Positions 8,155 through 17,175 of a stretch of DNA of 64,000 bases are shown here, in pieces (positions within the stretch are counted from its first letter, which is position 1; each line of letters begins with the position of its first letter). Location: assembly GCA_963730285.1 (NCBI GenBank), contig CAVSQY010000013.1, forward strand, positions 62,001 through 126,000, in the 5' to 3' direction. The position numbers and the translations under genes were made by a program. Below the pieces are notes generated by a model that was not told the origin of the DNA, searched no databases, and worked only from the letters and a program-made list of their open reading frames with translations. Source of the DNA: JARDZU01 sp963730285 (GTDB lineage Bacteria > Actinomycetota > Acidimicrobiia > Spongiisociales > ZC4RG35).

Positions 8155-9513
8155 ATGGTGGAGAAGAGACGGGGAATCGGGGTGGTGTTGGGGCTCGTCC
8201 TCGCGCTGACGCTCCTGGTGGCCTGTGAGAATTCGCCCGGGGCCACCGATTCGACCAGTTCATCCGATTCTTCGGGCATCAAGCGCGCAGACGTCACGAC
8301 ATCGACCTCGACGGCGGTGTCTGCCTCCCAACCGGCCGACTGCAGCACACCGACCGGCGGCGTGCCATGGAGAGAAGATGGGACCGTCACCCTCGAGATG
8401 ATCGGCTCAGAGAACGGGCACGACATCTATGCCGCCGAATACCCCCTTCCCGGGCCTACCGACGGGTTATGGACCCAATGGGGGCAGGCAACCGTGATCG
8501 GCAACGGGGCCCACATCTCCGCCGTGGGCAATCATCTCGGCATCGGCGGGAACTCATGGTTCTTCAGATACGAGCCGGACGGCCGCCAGCTGACGAGGTT
8601 CGGCGACGTCCTTTCGGTAGTTCCGAATCAGGGTGAGAGCTGGGGCTATGGCAAGGTCCATGCCCAGATGAGGGTGGACCGATGCGGTTCGGTCTGGGCT
8701 GCCACCTATTGGGGAACGCGAAGGGACATCGTCTATGACGACGTCTACCAGGGGGATCATCTGTTGCAGATCGACCCGGGGAGCCAGACGATCCTCGACC
8801 ACGGCCCGATTGCAGGCGAACGAGGGATGCCCACCATGGCGATTTCCGCCGATGGCACCACCCTGGTCGCCTCGTCGGTCGATGCCGACAGCGACACGGC
8901 CACGCTCACAGTCTTCGACACCGCTACTGGTGAGGTGACCCAAGTCGACGACCCGACCCAGGTCCTCTTCCGGGCCCTTGGCGTCGACCCGGCCGGCGGA
9001 GACATCCTCTATGCGACAGGCGACGGCCACCTGGGGGCGATCGACCCTGCCACCAGCGAGTTCGGTGACAGTGGCATCGAGATGCCCGGAGCCGAGCTTC
9101 GGGCGATCACCGGGATGAGTAGCTCCGGCGTCATCTATGGGGTCACCGACGAGGAGTCGGCCCTTTTCTCGCTCACGGCCGACCACAAGGTGGACCGTCT
9201 CGGCAGCGCTGAGGGATATACCGCATCTCTGGGCATGACCCCCGACGGTGCAAGGATCTTTTGGCTTCCGGACGCACACGGAGGCGCGTGGAAATCCGGC
9301 GCCGTCGTTCGACAAATGGACACTGCCAGTGGTGAGGTGACCGAGGTGGCGTCTCTCGCCGATCCCTTCCGCGACTCATTGGGGCTACGACCCGGCGGGA
9401 CATATTCGGTCGTCTACGACCAAGGGAGGCTGATCCTCGGCGTCAACGCCTCTTCGCTGGACGATGACTCCGGATTCGGGACCGTGGTGCTCGTGGTCAT
9501 CGAGGGGCTTTGA
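8155..9513 (+). CDS. Secreted lipoprotein, probable beta-propeller, unknown function
   Basis: A 452-residue protein I cannot name. The N-terminus is a lipoprotein signal (MVEKRRG, hydrophobic core, lipobox LVAC with Cys24), followed by a Ser/Thr/Asp-rich linker. The body repeats short strands such as GTTLVASSVDADSDTATLTV, VFDTATGEVTQVDD and MDTASGEVTEVA. These are blade-like units reminiscent of SMP-30/YVTN propellers that track values along a path. Its stop overlaps the TTG start of the next lipoprotein (TTGA), so the two are cotranslated. Confidence 0.6.
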   Translation: MVEKRRGIGVVLGLVLALTLLVACENSPGATDSTSSSDSSGIKRADVTTSTSTAVSASQPADCSTPTGGVPWREDGTVTLEMIGSENGHDIYAAEYPLPGPTDGLWTQWGQATVIGNGAHISAVGNHLGIGGNSWFFRYEPDGRQLTRFGDVLSVVPNQGESWGYGKVHAQMRVDRCGSVWAATYWGTRRDIVYDDVYQGDHLLQIDPGSQTILDHGPIAGERGMPTMAISADGTTLVASSVDADSDTATLTVFDTATGEVTQVDDPTQVLFRALGVDPAGGDILYATGDGHLGAIDPATSEFGDSGIEMPGAELRAITGMSSSGVIYGVTDEESALFSLTADHKVDRLGSAEGYTASLGMTPDGARIFWLPDAHGGAWKSGAVVRQMDTASGEVTEVASLADPFRDSLGLRPGGTYSVVYDQGRLILGVNASSLDDDSGFGTVVLVVIEGL

Positions 9514-11135
9514 GGGTCGGCGCCCTGATTTGCGTGGCGCTGGCTTTCTGCTCCTGCACATCGGGCGGGGGCACGAGCAACGAGCCATCCACCCCGACCA
9601 ACACCGGCACTCCGGCCGCAGGTCCAGGAGGATCGACGGATCCGACGGGCAACGCCCTCACCTGTTGGACCGCTCCTTCGGCAGGTGGTGACGGTCCGAT
9701 CACATTCACCGATATCACCGAACAGGCCGGTCTGGTCGAGCCATTGACCGGGCTGTACGGGCACGCCGCCGCTTTCGGCGATGCCAATGGCGACGGATTC
9801 GCCGATCTGGCGGTCGGGACATTCGCCGATAGGCCTGCCGAGGATTATCAAGTTCGCGGGGCGACAGGGCCAAACCCCGACCGGCTGCTCCTGAGCCATC
9901 CCGAATTGGAATTGGTGGACAATTGGAGCACCGAGATGGCCAGGACATCGGGAGCCGTCTTCGCAGACCTCGATGGTGATGGAGATGACGACCTCGTGTT
10001 GATCCGAAACGCCGGGCACGACCAGCTGCTGACCCCGTCGCGCATCTTTGAGAACACCGGCGCGGACGGCTGGCCCAACGTTGAGCTGCCCCTGCCCGAG
10101 GGGTTCTCCGGGCGAACACCGGCTATTGCCGATTTCGACGCCGATGGTGACCTGGACATCTACGTGGCCGAGGATCGTTACGGGAGTCACGGCGGCGTCC
10201 TGCTCCAGAACGATGGCGGGCTCGTGTTCAACGACGTGACCGACGGATCGGGTCTCGACGGCAAGTTCGCACTTGGGGCAACCGCCGGTGACATCAACGG
10301 TGACGACCTACCCGATCTCGTGACATCCACCGGGGTCTATCTGAACCACGGCTCGATGACGTTCGTGGACATGACCCCGGACGGGTTCTTGCCCGAGCCC
10401 GTGGGCATCGAGGACGATCCCGCCGGCGTCGCCCTCGGTGACCTGGACCGAGATGGCTTGGTCGACATCGTCGTCGGCCAGCACTACCGCGCCACGGTGG
10501 AGTTCGACTCGGAGATCCCGATACACGTGTTTCACAACCAGGGTGGTGCCGAGTTCGTCGACATCACCGAAGCCAGCGGGATCGCACCTCTGCCGACACT
10601 CGCCCCACATGTCGCCATCGCCGACCTCGACAACGACGGATGGCCAGACATCGTCACGTCGGCCTCTGCCGGAGACGGGACCACGATCGCCGTCTATCAC
10701 TCCGTCGGAGGCGCTGAGCTGAATTTCGAGGTGTCCGGGGGGCTGGGATCGGATCAATATTGGGTCGGGGCCCCGCTGGTGGACCTGGACCGAGATGGTC
10801 GACTCGACATCTTGGCCCTGGAGTGGGAGCCGTCGCTTCCCTCATTGATGCTTCACAACGACAGCGCCAGCGGCCATTGGCTCGAGGTCTCCATCGATGG
10901 GCCGGGCCGCGGAGTGGGAACGCAGGTGACGGTGCATGCTCTCGACGGGACCGCCCTGGGGACACAGGAGATCGGGGTGGGCGGTGGTTACGCCTCCGGT
11001 CACCAACCCATCGCCCACTTCGGGCTGGGCACCGAGACCGACGTGGATGTGACCATCCATACCCCGTTGGGAGACACCACATTGTCCGGGATCGCCGCCG
11101 ACCAACACATCCGTTGGCCAGGCGGCTGCGCATAG
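9510..11135 (+). CDS. Exported FG-GAP/VCBS repeat protein with UnbV-like C-terminus
   Basis: A 541-residue exported protein with a short signal and Cys at 14 and 16 that may be lipidated. It carries multiple Ca-binding FG-GAP repeats of the form DxNxDG or DxDxDGxxD, for example FGDANGDGFADLAVG, DLDGDGDDDLVL, DFDADGDLDIYV, DLDRDGLVDIVVG and DLDNDGWPDIV. These build an integrin-alpha-like propeller. The C-terminal part (HWLEVSIDGPGRGVGTQVTV) matches the ASPIC/UnbV domain. Start is TTG overlapping the preceding stop. Probably a cell-surface binding protein; the ligand is unknown. Confidence 0.75.
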   Translation: MRVGALICVALAFCSCTSGGGTSNEPSTPTNTGTPAAGPGGSTDPTGNALTCWTAPSAGGDGPITFTDITEQAGLVEPLTGLYGHAAAFGDANGDGFADLAVGTFADRPAEDYQVRGATGPNPDRLLLSHPELELVDNWSTEMARTSGAVFADLDGDGDDDLVLIRNAGHDQLLTPSRIFENTGADGWPNVELPLPEGFSGRTPAIADFDADGDLDIYVAEDRYGSHGGVLLQNDGGLVFNDVTDGSGLDGKFALGATAGDINGDDLPDLVTSTGVYLNHGSMTFVDMTPDGFLPEPVGIEDDPAGVALGDLDRDGLVDIVVGQHYRATVEFDSEIPIHVFHNQGGAEFVDITEASGIAPLPTLAPHVAIADLDNDGWPDIVTSASAGDGTTIAVYHSVGGAELNFEVSGGLGSDQYWVGAPLVDLDRDGRLDILALEWEPSLPSLMLHNDSASGHWLEVSIDGPGRGVGTQVTVHALDGTALGTQEIGVGGGYASGHQPIAHFGLGTETDVDVTIHTPLGDTTLSGIAADQHIRWPGGCA

Positions 11136-11178
11136 TCGGCCTGCCCAGGGCGCCGTTTCGGGATCGAGACCGGTCCGG

Positions 11179-11184
11179 TAGCAT
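11179..11184 (+). promoter_or_regulatory. -10 element TAGCAT upstream of the gabT leader ORF
   Basis: TAGCAT, 6 nt, then the ATG at 11191. This is the same leaderless geometry seen at other genes here, but the message opens on a 17-codon ORF rather than on the aminotransferase. Confidence 0.5.
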
Positions 11185-11190
11185 CTAGCC

Positions 11191-11244
11191 ATGGTCACGC
11201 CAACACCCAAATGCTTCCGACGTGGCCTCTACGCGGCCCCGTAG
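11191..11244 (+). CDS. Candidate 17-residue leader peptide before the aminotransferase
   Basis: A short ORF, MVTPTPKCFRRGLYAAP, starts 6 nt after TAGCAT and ends 46 nt before the aminotransferase ATG. Its last codons and stop lie in a hairpin: CTCTACG at 11227-11233 pairs with CGTAGAG at 11240-11246, with a 6-nt loop. A ribosome terminating on this ORF would melt that hairpin. No amino acid is strongly repeated, so a classical starvation sensor is not evident, although Cys, Arg-Arg and Tyr occur near the end. Expression is inferred from promoter geometry alone. Confidence 0.4.
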   Translation: MVTPTPKCFRRGLYAAP

Positions 11245-11290
11245 AGCGGCTCTGCGTCCATTTCTCGACCCTTCCAGAGAGGAGCCACCA

Positions 11291-12574
11291 ATGACAGATC
11301 TTCTAGCCAGACACAATGATGTGATCGCCCCGGTGATCCACTTCGACACTGCGATCCATGCCGATCATGCCGAAGGCATCTGGGTCACCGACGTCGACGG
11401 CAATCGCTGGGCAGACTTCGCCTGCGGGACCGCCGTCACCAACCTCGGGCACAACCACCCTGCGGTGGTCGCGGCTGCACACCGCCAGCTGGACAAGCTG
11501 GTGCACTCCGGGGCCATCGTCCGATACGCCTCCTTGGTCGAAGCGGCCGAACGTCTCAGGGAGATAACCCCGCCCACCATCGAGAAGTTCGCCTTTGCCA
11601 ACTCCGGTGCCGAAGCCGTGGAAGCGGCAGTGAAGTTGGCGAAGTACACAACCGGTCGTCAGGGAGTGGTCGCCTTCCGAGGCGCCTTCCACGGCCGGAC
11701 GATGGGATCGGTGTCCTACACCACCTCGAACGCCAAATATCGCGACGGTTATCACCCGGTGTTGGGATCGGTCTTCGTCGCGCCGTTCCCCCATCCGTAT
11801 CGCTGGGGCATGACCCCCGAACAGGCCATGGCGCACTCGTTGAACGAGCTCCGGCTGATGTTCAAGCATGTCGTGACACCCAAGAACATCGCATGTTTCC
11901 TGGTGGAGCCGGTGCAGGGTGAAGGCGGGTACTACCCGGCGCCGCCCGGATTCCTCGAGGCGCTCCGCGAGATCGCCGATGAGCACGGCATCGAGTTGGT
12001 CTACGACGAAGTCCAGACTGGCTTTGGCCGAACAGCTGAGTGGTTTGCCACCGATCACTTCGAGGCCAAGCCCGACATCATCGCCGTAGGGAAGGGGATC
12101 GCCAATGGGCTGCCCCTATCGGCCTATGGCGCCTCACGCGAGACGATCGACAACTGGCCCAGAGGATCTCACGGAACCACGTTTGGCGGCAACCCGGTCG
12201 CCACCGCCGCTGCCGTTGCGGTGATGGAAACCATGGAGAGCCTCCTTCCCCATGCACGGGATCTCTCAAAGCATGCTTTCGAGCGGTTCAACGAGCTGCA
12301 GGAGAAGCACCCCACCATCGGTGATGTCCGGGGGCTCGGTTTGATGATCGGTGTCGAGTTGGTGACGGACCGCGACAGCCGCACCCCGGATATCGACGCC
12401 TTCCGACACATCGAGAAGCATGCCTTCGACCGTGAGTTGATCATCATCAACTGCGGCCCGGATGGGAACGTCCTCAGGTTCATACCCCCTCTCATCACCA
12501 CGCGGGAGGAGCTCGATTGGTCGATCGATCTGGTCGATGACGGCCTGAGCAGCTGGGAGAGCCGCAAGGGTTGA
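11291..12574 (+). CDS. Class-III aminotransferase, 4-aminobutyrate aminotransferase type
   Basis: PLP-dependent class-III aminotransferase of 427 residues. Motifs are NSGAEAVEAAVKLAK near residue 100, the AFRGAFHGRTMGS phosphate-binding region, LVYDEVQTGFGRTAEWFA with the cofactor Asp, and AVGKGIANGLP with the Schiff-base Lys. Family members move the amino group of GABA, ornithine or acetylornithine to 2-oxoglutarate; the substrate is unproven. I choose the ATG at 11291 because AGAGGAG lies just ahead. This start needs a normal leader, unlike most neighbours. A leader ORF precedes it. Confidence 0.85.
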   Translation: MTDLLARHNDVIAPVIHFDTAIHADHAEGIWVTDVDGNRWADFACGTAVTNLGHNHPAVVAAAHRQLDKLVHSGAIVRYASLVEAAERLREITPPTIEKFAFANSGAEAVEAAVKLAKYTTGRQGVVAFRGAFHGRTMGSVSYTTSNAKYRDGYHPVLGSVFVAPFPHPYRWGMTPEQAMAHSLNELRLMFKHVVTPKNIACFLVEPVQGEGGYYPAPPGFLEALREIADEHGIELVYDEVQTGFGRTAEWFATDHFEAKPDIIAVGKGIANGLPLSAYGASRETIDNWPRGSHGTTFGGNPVATAAAVAVMETMESLLPHARDLSKHAFERFNELQEKHPTIGDVRGLGLMIGVELVTDRDSRTPDIDAFRHIEKHAFDRELIIINCGPDGNVLRFIPPLITTREELDWSIDLVDDGLSSWESRKG

Positions 12575-12580
12575 CTCGAT

Positions 12581-12602
12581 GTGCCCCCGGGAACCACTGG
12601 GG
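12581..12602 (+). terminator. GC hairpin after the aminotransferase
   Basis: GCCCCC pairs with GGGGGC across a 10-nt loop just after the stop codon. There is no T-run, so this is a weak terminator candidate. Confidence 0.35.
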
Positions 12603-12624
12603 GCCCGAGGCGCATCTAAGACCC

Positions 12625-13449
12625 ATGCAAATCAAGAAGACGGGGCTCCTGCTCCTGGCAGTTCTGATCGTGTCGGCCTGTGGCGGCGGTGACAGTGGGT
12701 ACGGTGACCCGCCGCCGGAGCCCGACGCGCCCGTGCTCCAGGTTCGGTCCGAAGGGGGATTCGTCCCCGTTGAATGGAATCTGGGCCGCGGCCCGACGTT
12801 CACCCTCCTCGCCGATGGCCGACTGATCTATCAGGGACCGGTCATCGAGATATATCCAGGCCCCTTGCTCCCCAACTACCAGATGGCCAAGCTCGACCGG
12901 GCCCGCCTTGACTCGATCATGGGGCTGATAGACCGGATCGGGCTCCCGGACATGGGTGAGCAGCGCGACGACTCCGCCACAGACCACGTGGCCGACGCCA
13001 CCACCGAGGTCGTGACCTTCTGGGACGATCAGGGCGAAGCCCATGTCTATTCGGTCTACGCGCTGGGGATAGATCCAGAGCCTGCGCGGCCGGCTACCGC
13101 AGCCACCCAAGATCTCATCGACGCCCTTACCGCGGCAACCACCGATTTCCCCTCAGAGCCATACCAAGGAGATCGGGTAAGGGTTCTTGCCGGCCCATCA
13201 CAAGGAGTGGTCGATCAGGAGTTCGAGGATGTTCGCCCCTGGCCGTTGTCTGACGACGACCCTTCAGACTGGGACGAGCTCCAGCTTGGGTTCACATGCA
13301 AGGCATTTGGCAGCGAGGTTCTCGATAGCTTCGAAGATGCCACACAGGTGACTCAATGGCTCCACCCCGATCCGATGATGGATGCACCCACCTTCCAGCT
13401 GCTGGTCAGGCCTCTGCTGCCCGGAGAGCCCGACTGTCCCACAGCCTGA
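12625..13449 (+). CDS. Lipoprotein of unknown function
   Basis: A 274-residue protein with a clear lipoprotein signal, MQIKKTG, a Leu/Val core and lipobox VSAC with Cys19. I start it at 12625 because this places the signal peptide at the N-terminus; a TTG at 12571 overlapping the gabT stop would add 18 non-signal residues. The mature part begins GGGDSGYGDPPPEPD and has alternating acidic and aromatic segments, with two late cysteines (FTCKAFG and GEPDCPTA) that could form a disulfide. No family recognised. Confidence 0.6.
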   Translation: MQIKKTGLLLLAVLIVSACGGGDSGYGDPPPEPDAPVLQVRSEGGFVPVEWNLGRGPTFTLLADGRLIYQGPVIEIYPGPLLPNYQMAKLDRARLDSIMGLIDRIGLPDMGEQRDDSATDHVADATTEVVTFWDDQGEAHVYSVYALGIDPEPARPATAATQDLIDALTAATTDFPSEPYQGDRVRVLAGPSQGVVDQEFEDVRPWPLSDDDPSDWDELQLGFTCKAFGSEVLDSFEDATQVTQWLHPDPMMDAPTFQLLVRPLLPGEPDCPTA

Positions 13450-13464
13450 GCAGCGAGCGATCAC

Positions 13465-14406
13465 CTAGCGAACGGCCTCGAAAGCATCTCGAACTTTTCG
13501 GGCCGAGGACCGGATGGCCTCCCACTCGCCTTCCGTGGCGGACACCGGCAGCACCGGCCCGGCACCCTTTCGATCTACGCGGCGCGGTAGCGAGATACAG
13601 ACCTGACCCAGCCCGAGCCTCTCGTCGAAAACCGGTGCCGTCACCGGGAGCACCGCCGAAGGGAACTCCTGATCCAGGGCTGAGAGGATTTGCGCGGTGG
13701 CGAGACCTATGGCCCAGGTAGTGGCACCTTTGCCCCGGATTATCTCGTAGGCCGCGTTGCGCACCTGATCGACGATGTCGACGCGTTCTTCGTCGCTCAG
13801 GACCGACCCGTCCCTCTTGGATACCTCATGGATCGGTGCGCCCCCTATCCGCGCCGATGACCACAAGACCATCTCGCTATCCCCATGCTCACCCACCACG
13901 TGGGCATGGATATGACGCTCGGCGATGCCAAAAACCCCCGAGAGAAGATGACGCAGACGCGAAGAATCGAGGACCGTGCCCGAGCCCAGGACCGATCCGT
14001 CGTCGCGACCGATCACTTCAACCGCCAGTCGCGTCAGCACATCGACGGGGTTGGTGACAAGCAACACCAGAGCCGACGGCGACTGTTCCACGACGGGCGG
14101 GAGCAGCGCGTACAGCATCCCGGCGTTCCGGGCAACGAGATCGAGCCGGCTCTCACTCTCGCGCTGCTTGGCACCGGCGGTGACAACCACCACGTCGGCG
14201 TCGGCACAGAGCGCCACGTCGTTCCCACCATCGATGACAGCCGGAGGGAGGAACTCGAGCCCATGACGGAGGTCGAGCGCTTCCGCCGCCGCCTTGGGCC
14301 CGTTGGAGTCGAATAGGGAGACACGCCGCGCCAGGCCGCGGCTGAGTGCGGTGAAGGCAATCGCGGTCCCGACGCCGCCCGCACCGACAATCGCCAGGTG
14401 GTTCAC
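13465..14406 (-). CDS. ldh: L-lactate dehydrogenase
   Basis: NAD-dependent 2-hydroxyacid dehydrogenase of 313 residues. It has the Rossmann motif IVGAGGVGTAIAF, TAGAKQRESESRLDLV, VTNPVDVLT and the catalytic VGEHGDSE. The Gln in the loop GAKQRESESR, where malate dehydrogenases carry Arg, points to lactate/pyruvate rather than malate. Start is GTG. The gene lies 40 nt downstream of trpB2 on the same strand and may be cotranscribed with it. Confidence 0.87.
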   Translation of the reverse strand: MNHLAIVGAGGVGTAIAFTALSRGLARRVSLFDSNGPKAAAEALDLRHGLEFLPPAVIDGGNDVALCADADVVVVTAGAKQRESESRLDLVARNAGMLYALLPPVVEQSPSALVLLVTNPVDVLTRLAVEVIGRDDGSVLGSGTVLDSSRLRHLLSGVFGIAERHIHAHVVGEHGDSEMVLWSSARIGGAPIHEVSKRDGSVLSDEERVDIVDQVRNAAYEIIRGKGATTWAIGLATAQILSALDQEFPSAVLPVTAPVFDERLGLGQVCISLPRRVDRKGAGPVLPVSATEGEWEAIRSSARKVRDAFEAVR

Positions 14407-14446
14407 AACGGGCCCACCAGACCCGAACCGGATTCGATACCGCTCC

Positions 14447-15808
14447 TCAGTCGCCGGCCACCACGGGCACCCGCTTCATCGCTTCGGCGATTCGCTCCTC
14501 TGGGTACTCGTAGTCGACCAACTCACCGGCGTTGAACGCCTGATATGCGCCCATGTCGAAGTGCCCGTGGCCACAGAGATTGAAGAGGATCACCTTCTCC
14601 TCTCCAGACTCCTTGGCGTTCTCGGCCTCGCTTATCGCAGCCGCGATGGCGTGACTCGGCTCGGGAGCCGGCAGGATTCCCTCGGTGCGGGCAAACAGGG
14701 CGGCGGCGGCGAACGTCTCGGTCTGATGCCTCGACTCGGCATCGATGATCCCCTGCTCCTTGAGCAGGGACACGAGCGGTGCCATCCCGTGATAGCGGAG
14801 ACCGCCGGCATGAATCGGATCGGGCACGAAGTCGTGGCCCAGCGTGTGCATCTTCACCAATGGAGCCATTCCCGCGGTGTCCCCGAAGTCGAACTGATAG
14901 CTGCCCTTGGTCAGAGACGGAGCTGCCGCCGGCTCTACGGCGAGCACACGGGGATCGATGCTTCCAGCCATCTTCTCCCTGATGAAGGGGAATGTCATGC
15001 CGGAGAAGTTCGAACCACCCCCGGTGCAGGCGATAATGACATCAGGCGTCTCCTCGACCATTGCCATCTGCTTCAGCGACTCCTCCCCGATCACGGTTTG
15101 GTGCATCAGCACGTGGTTCAGGACCGAGCCGAGCGAATATTTGGTGTCTTCGTGGGTGGCGGCCACCTCCACCGCCTCCGAGATTGCAATCCCGAGGCTT
15201 CCAGGCGTGTCGGGATCCTCGGCGAGGATCTTGCGCCCCACTTCCGTCCGGTCGGACGGGGACGGGTAGATGGTGCCCCCCCACGCCTCGATCATCGCCT
15301 TTCGATAGGGCTTCTGGTCATAGGAGGCCCGCACCTGATAGACCTCGCACTCCAGCCCGAACAAGGCGCAAGCGAACGCCAACGCCGACCCCCATTGTCC
15401 AGCGCCGGTCTCGGTCACGAGCTTCTTCACACCTGCCTTGGCGTTGTAGTAGGCCTGTGCGACTGCCGTGTTCGGCTTATGGGAACCGGCTGGGCTGACG
15501 CCTTCGTACTTGTAATAGATGCGGGCCGGGCCGCCGATGGCCTTCTCCAGGTGGTGGGCGCGGTACATGGGGGTGGGGCGCCAAAGCCGGTAGATCTCGC
15601 GCACCTCTTCGGGGATCTCGACGAAGCGGTCCGTGCTGACCTCTTGAAGGATGAGGTCCATTGGGAACAGGGGTGACAAATCGTCCGGGCCCACCGGCTG
15701 ATGCGTCCCCGGGTGCAGGACGGGTGGGGGTGGCACCGGCAGGTCTGGGACGATGTTGTACCAATGGGTCGGTAGGTCGGACTCCGGGAGCATGATCTTG
15801 GTAGCCAT
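14447..15808 (-). CDS. TrpB2-type tryptophan synthase beta chain
   Basis: PLP enzyme of 453 residues of the TrpB2 group. It has the long N-terminal extension typical of TrpB2 (SDLPTHWYNIVPDLP), RPTPMYRAHHLEKAIG, the PLP-Lys motif GSHKPNTA, ETGAGQWGSALAFA and TGGGSNFSGM. These proteins work without TrpA and use free indole, and no trpA is nearby. The start at 15808 lies 7 nt after TAGGTT (15821-15816), supporting leaderless translation; the longer in-frame extension upstream is not conserved-looking. Divergent from the metallo-hydrolase gene. Confidence 0.85.
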   Translation of the reverse strand: MATKIMLPESDLPTHWYNIVPDLPVPPPPVLHPGTHQPVGPDDLSPLFPMDLILQEVSTDRFVEIPEEVREIYRLWRPTPMYRAHHLEKAIGGPARIYYKYEGVSPAGSHKPNTAVAQAYYNAKAGVKKLVTETGAGQWGSALAFACALFGLECEVYQVRASYDQKPYRKAMIEAWGGTIYPSPSDRTEVGRKILAEDPDTPGSLGIAISEAVEVAATHEDTKYSLGSVLNHVLMHQTVIGEESLKQMAMVEETPDVIIACTGGGSNFSGMTFPFIREKMAGSIDPRVLAVEPAAAPSLTKGSYQFDFGDTAGMAPLVKMHTLGHDFVPDPIHAGGLRYHGMAPLVSLLKEQGIIDAESRHQTETFAAAALFARTEGILPAPEPSHAIAAAISEAENAKESGEEKVILFNLCGHGHFDMGAYQAFNAGELVDYEYPEERIAEAMKRVPVVAGD

Positions 15809-15815
15809 GACCCCG

Positions 15816-15846
15816 AACCTACACAAACCTGGAGCGGAGTTAGCTT
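15816..15846. promoter_or_regulatory. Divergent promoters between trpB2 and the metallo-hydrolase
   Basis: Minus strand TAGGTT (15821-15816) is 7 nt from the trpB2 ATG. Plus strand TAGCTT (15841-15846) would start a message about 20 nt ahead of the hydrolase ATG, leaving room for its AGGGAG ribosome site. Confidence 0.4.
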
Positions 15847-15871
15847 GGGAACGCACCGACAGGGAGTCCTG

Positions 15872-16660
15872 ATGACCCCTCTCCAACTTCTCACTAGACG
15901 CATGGCCATAGCCGAGATGGGCAAGTTCGGTCTGGCCGTTGCCATTTTCGGGGTGACCGCGTGCTCCCCCGCCCCCGAGACGACCCCGCCAACCACCGGC
16001 GGGACTGTGCCGGGCACGAGCAGCACCACGACGACCAGCGCCACATCCACGACCACCGGGTCGGTGTCAGGCACTGAGTTCCACCGGGTCGATCTCGGAT
16101 TTGTCTCCGCCTATCTCTTGGCCAGGGATGGTCAGGTCGTTCTGGTCGACACCGGGGTGGGCGGTAGCGCCAACGAGATCGGAGCGGCCCTGGGGGAGAT
16201 CGGCCTCAGCTGGGATGCTCTCTCCCACGTGATCCTCACGCACAAGCATCCCGACCACATCGGTAGCCTCGGGCAGGTCCACGTCTTCGCTCCCGACGCT
16301 GTCGTTCATGCCGGCACGCACGATGTCCCGGCGATTGCCGAGGTCCTGGCGCCCCAGCCGGTGGTCGACGGCGACATGATCTTCGGGCTGCGCGTCATCG
16401 AGACGCCGGGACACACTGCCGGTCACATCTCGGTCCTCGACCCCAACTCCGGGATTCTGGTTACGGGGGACGCGCTCAATGGGACCAACGGGGGTGTCTC
16501 AGGCGCCGATCCTGCCTTCAGCGAAGATATGGCGGTGGCCAACGAAAGCGTCCGAAAGCTGGCCACCTTCGACTATCAGGTGGCTCTCTTCGGGCATGGC
16601 GAGCCAGTCCTCGAGGACGCCTCGGTCGCGGTTGCGGAGTTGGCGTCCACCATCGGGTAG
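15872..16660 (+). CDS. Exported metallo-beta-lactamase-fold hydrolase
   Basis: A 262-residue protein with a complete MBL-fold metal site: LTHKHPDHIGS, ETPGHTAGH, LVTGDAL and LFGHGEP. The N-terminus combines a twin Arg (LLTRRMAIAEMGKFG), a hydrophobic core and lipobox VTAC, suggesting a Tat-exported lipoprotein with a Thr-rich linker after Cys. ATG at 15872 has AGGGAG at a proper distance. Such enzymes include lactonases and glyoxalase-like hydrolases; the substrate is unknown. It is not evidence of antibiotic resistance. Confidence 0.75.
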   Translation: MTPLQLLTRRMAIAEMGKFGLAVAIFGVTACSPAPETTPPTTGGTVPGTSSTTTTSATSTTTGSVSGTEFHRVDLGFVSAYLLARDGQVVLVDTGVGGSANEIGAALGEIGLSWDALSHVILTHKHPDHIGSLGQVHVFAPDAVVHAGTHDVPAIAEVLAPQPVVDGDMIFGLRVIETPGHTAGHISVLDPNSGILVTGDALNGTNGGVSGADPAFSEDMAVANESVRKLATFDYQVALFGHGEPVLEDASVAVAELASTIG

Positions 16661-16683
16661 CGGGCCAGGAACTGGCCGGGGCT

Positions 16684-16689
16684 TAGCAT
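16684..16689 (+). promoter_or_regulatory. -10 element TAGCAT for the DUF456 gene
   Basis: TAGCAT, 6-nt spacer, ATG at 16696. Leaderless geometry with no Shine-Dalgarno sequence. Confidence 0.5.
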
Positions 16690-16695
16690 TCCACG

Positions 16696-17175
16696 ATGCT
16701 GACCTTCGGCGATCTGCTCGTCGCTCTCGCCATACTCGTGGGGCTGGTTGGGATAGTGGTGCCGGTTCTCCCCGGTCTGCTCCTGGTGGTTGGCGCGGTG
16801 GTGGTGTGGGCCGTCATGGAAGGCGGGTCGACTCCTTGGGGCGTCGCCGTCCTGTCGGTGGTGGTGGGCGGCGTGGGATCGTACGTCAAGTACTCGATTC
16901 CCAAGAACCGGCTCAACGCCAAGGGGATCCCGACGAGAACGGTGGTGATGGCCGCACTGATGGGCGCCATCGGATTCTTCGTGATCCCGATCGTGGGTGG
17001 GCCTCTCGCCTTTGTCGGCTGGATCTACATGAGCGAGCGCGCCCGTGTCGGCCCCCAAGCCGCCTGGCCGGCGACCAAGGCCTCCCTGGCAGCAGTCGCC
17101 ACCTCGATAGGGATCGAGCTGGTCACGGGGATGGTCGTGGCGGCTCTCTGGTTTGGCGCAGTCGTCCTCGGCTAG
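16696..17175 (+). CDS. DUF456 integral membrane protein
   Basis: A 159-residue membrane protein with about four or five hydrophobic segments and the DUF456 hallmark of small glycine-rich helices (LVGIVVPVLPGLLLVVGAVV and GPLAFVGWIYMSER). Function unknown. The ATG follows TAGCAT by 6 nt. Its TAG stop shares the CTAG palindrome 17172-17175 with the stop of the opposing acs gene. Confidence 0.8.
   Translation: MLTFGDLLVALAILVGLVGIVVPVLPGLLLVVGAVVVWAVMEGGSTPWGVAVLSVVVGGVGSYVKYSIPKNRLNAKGIPTRTVVMAALMGAIGFFVIPIVGGPLAFVGWIYMSERARVGPQAAWPATKASLAAVATSIGIELVTGMVVAALWFGAVVLG

Noticed and set aside
15872..16660. A beta-lactamase resistance gene
   Set aside because: The MBL fold is shared by many hydrolases; nothing in the sequence points to beta-lactams, and the protein is a Tat-type lipoprotein.
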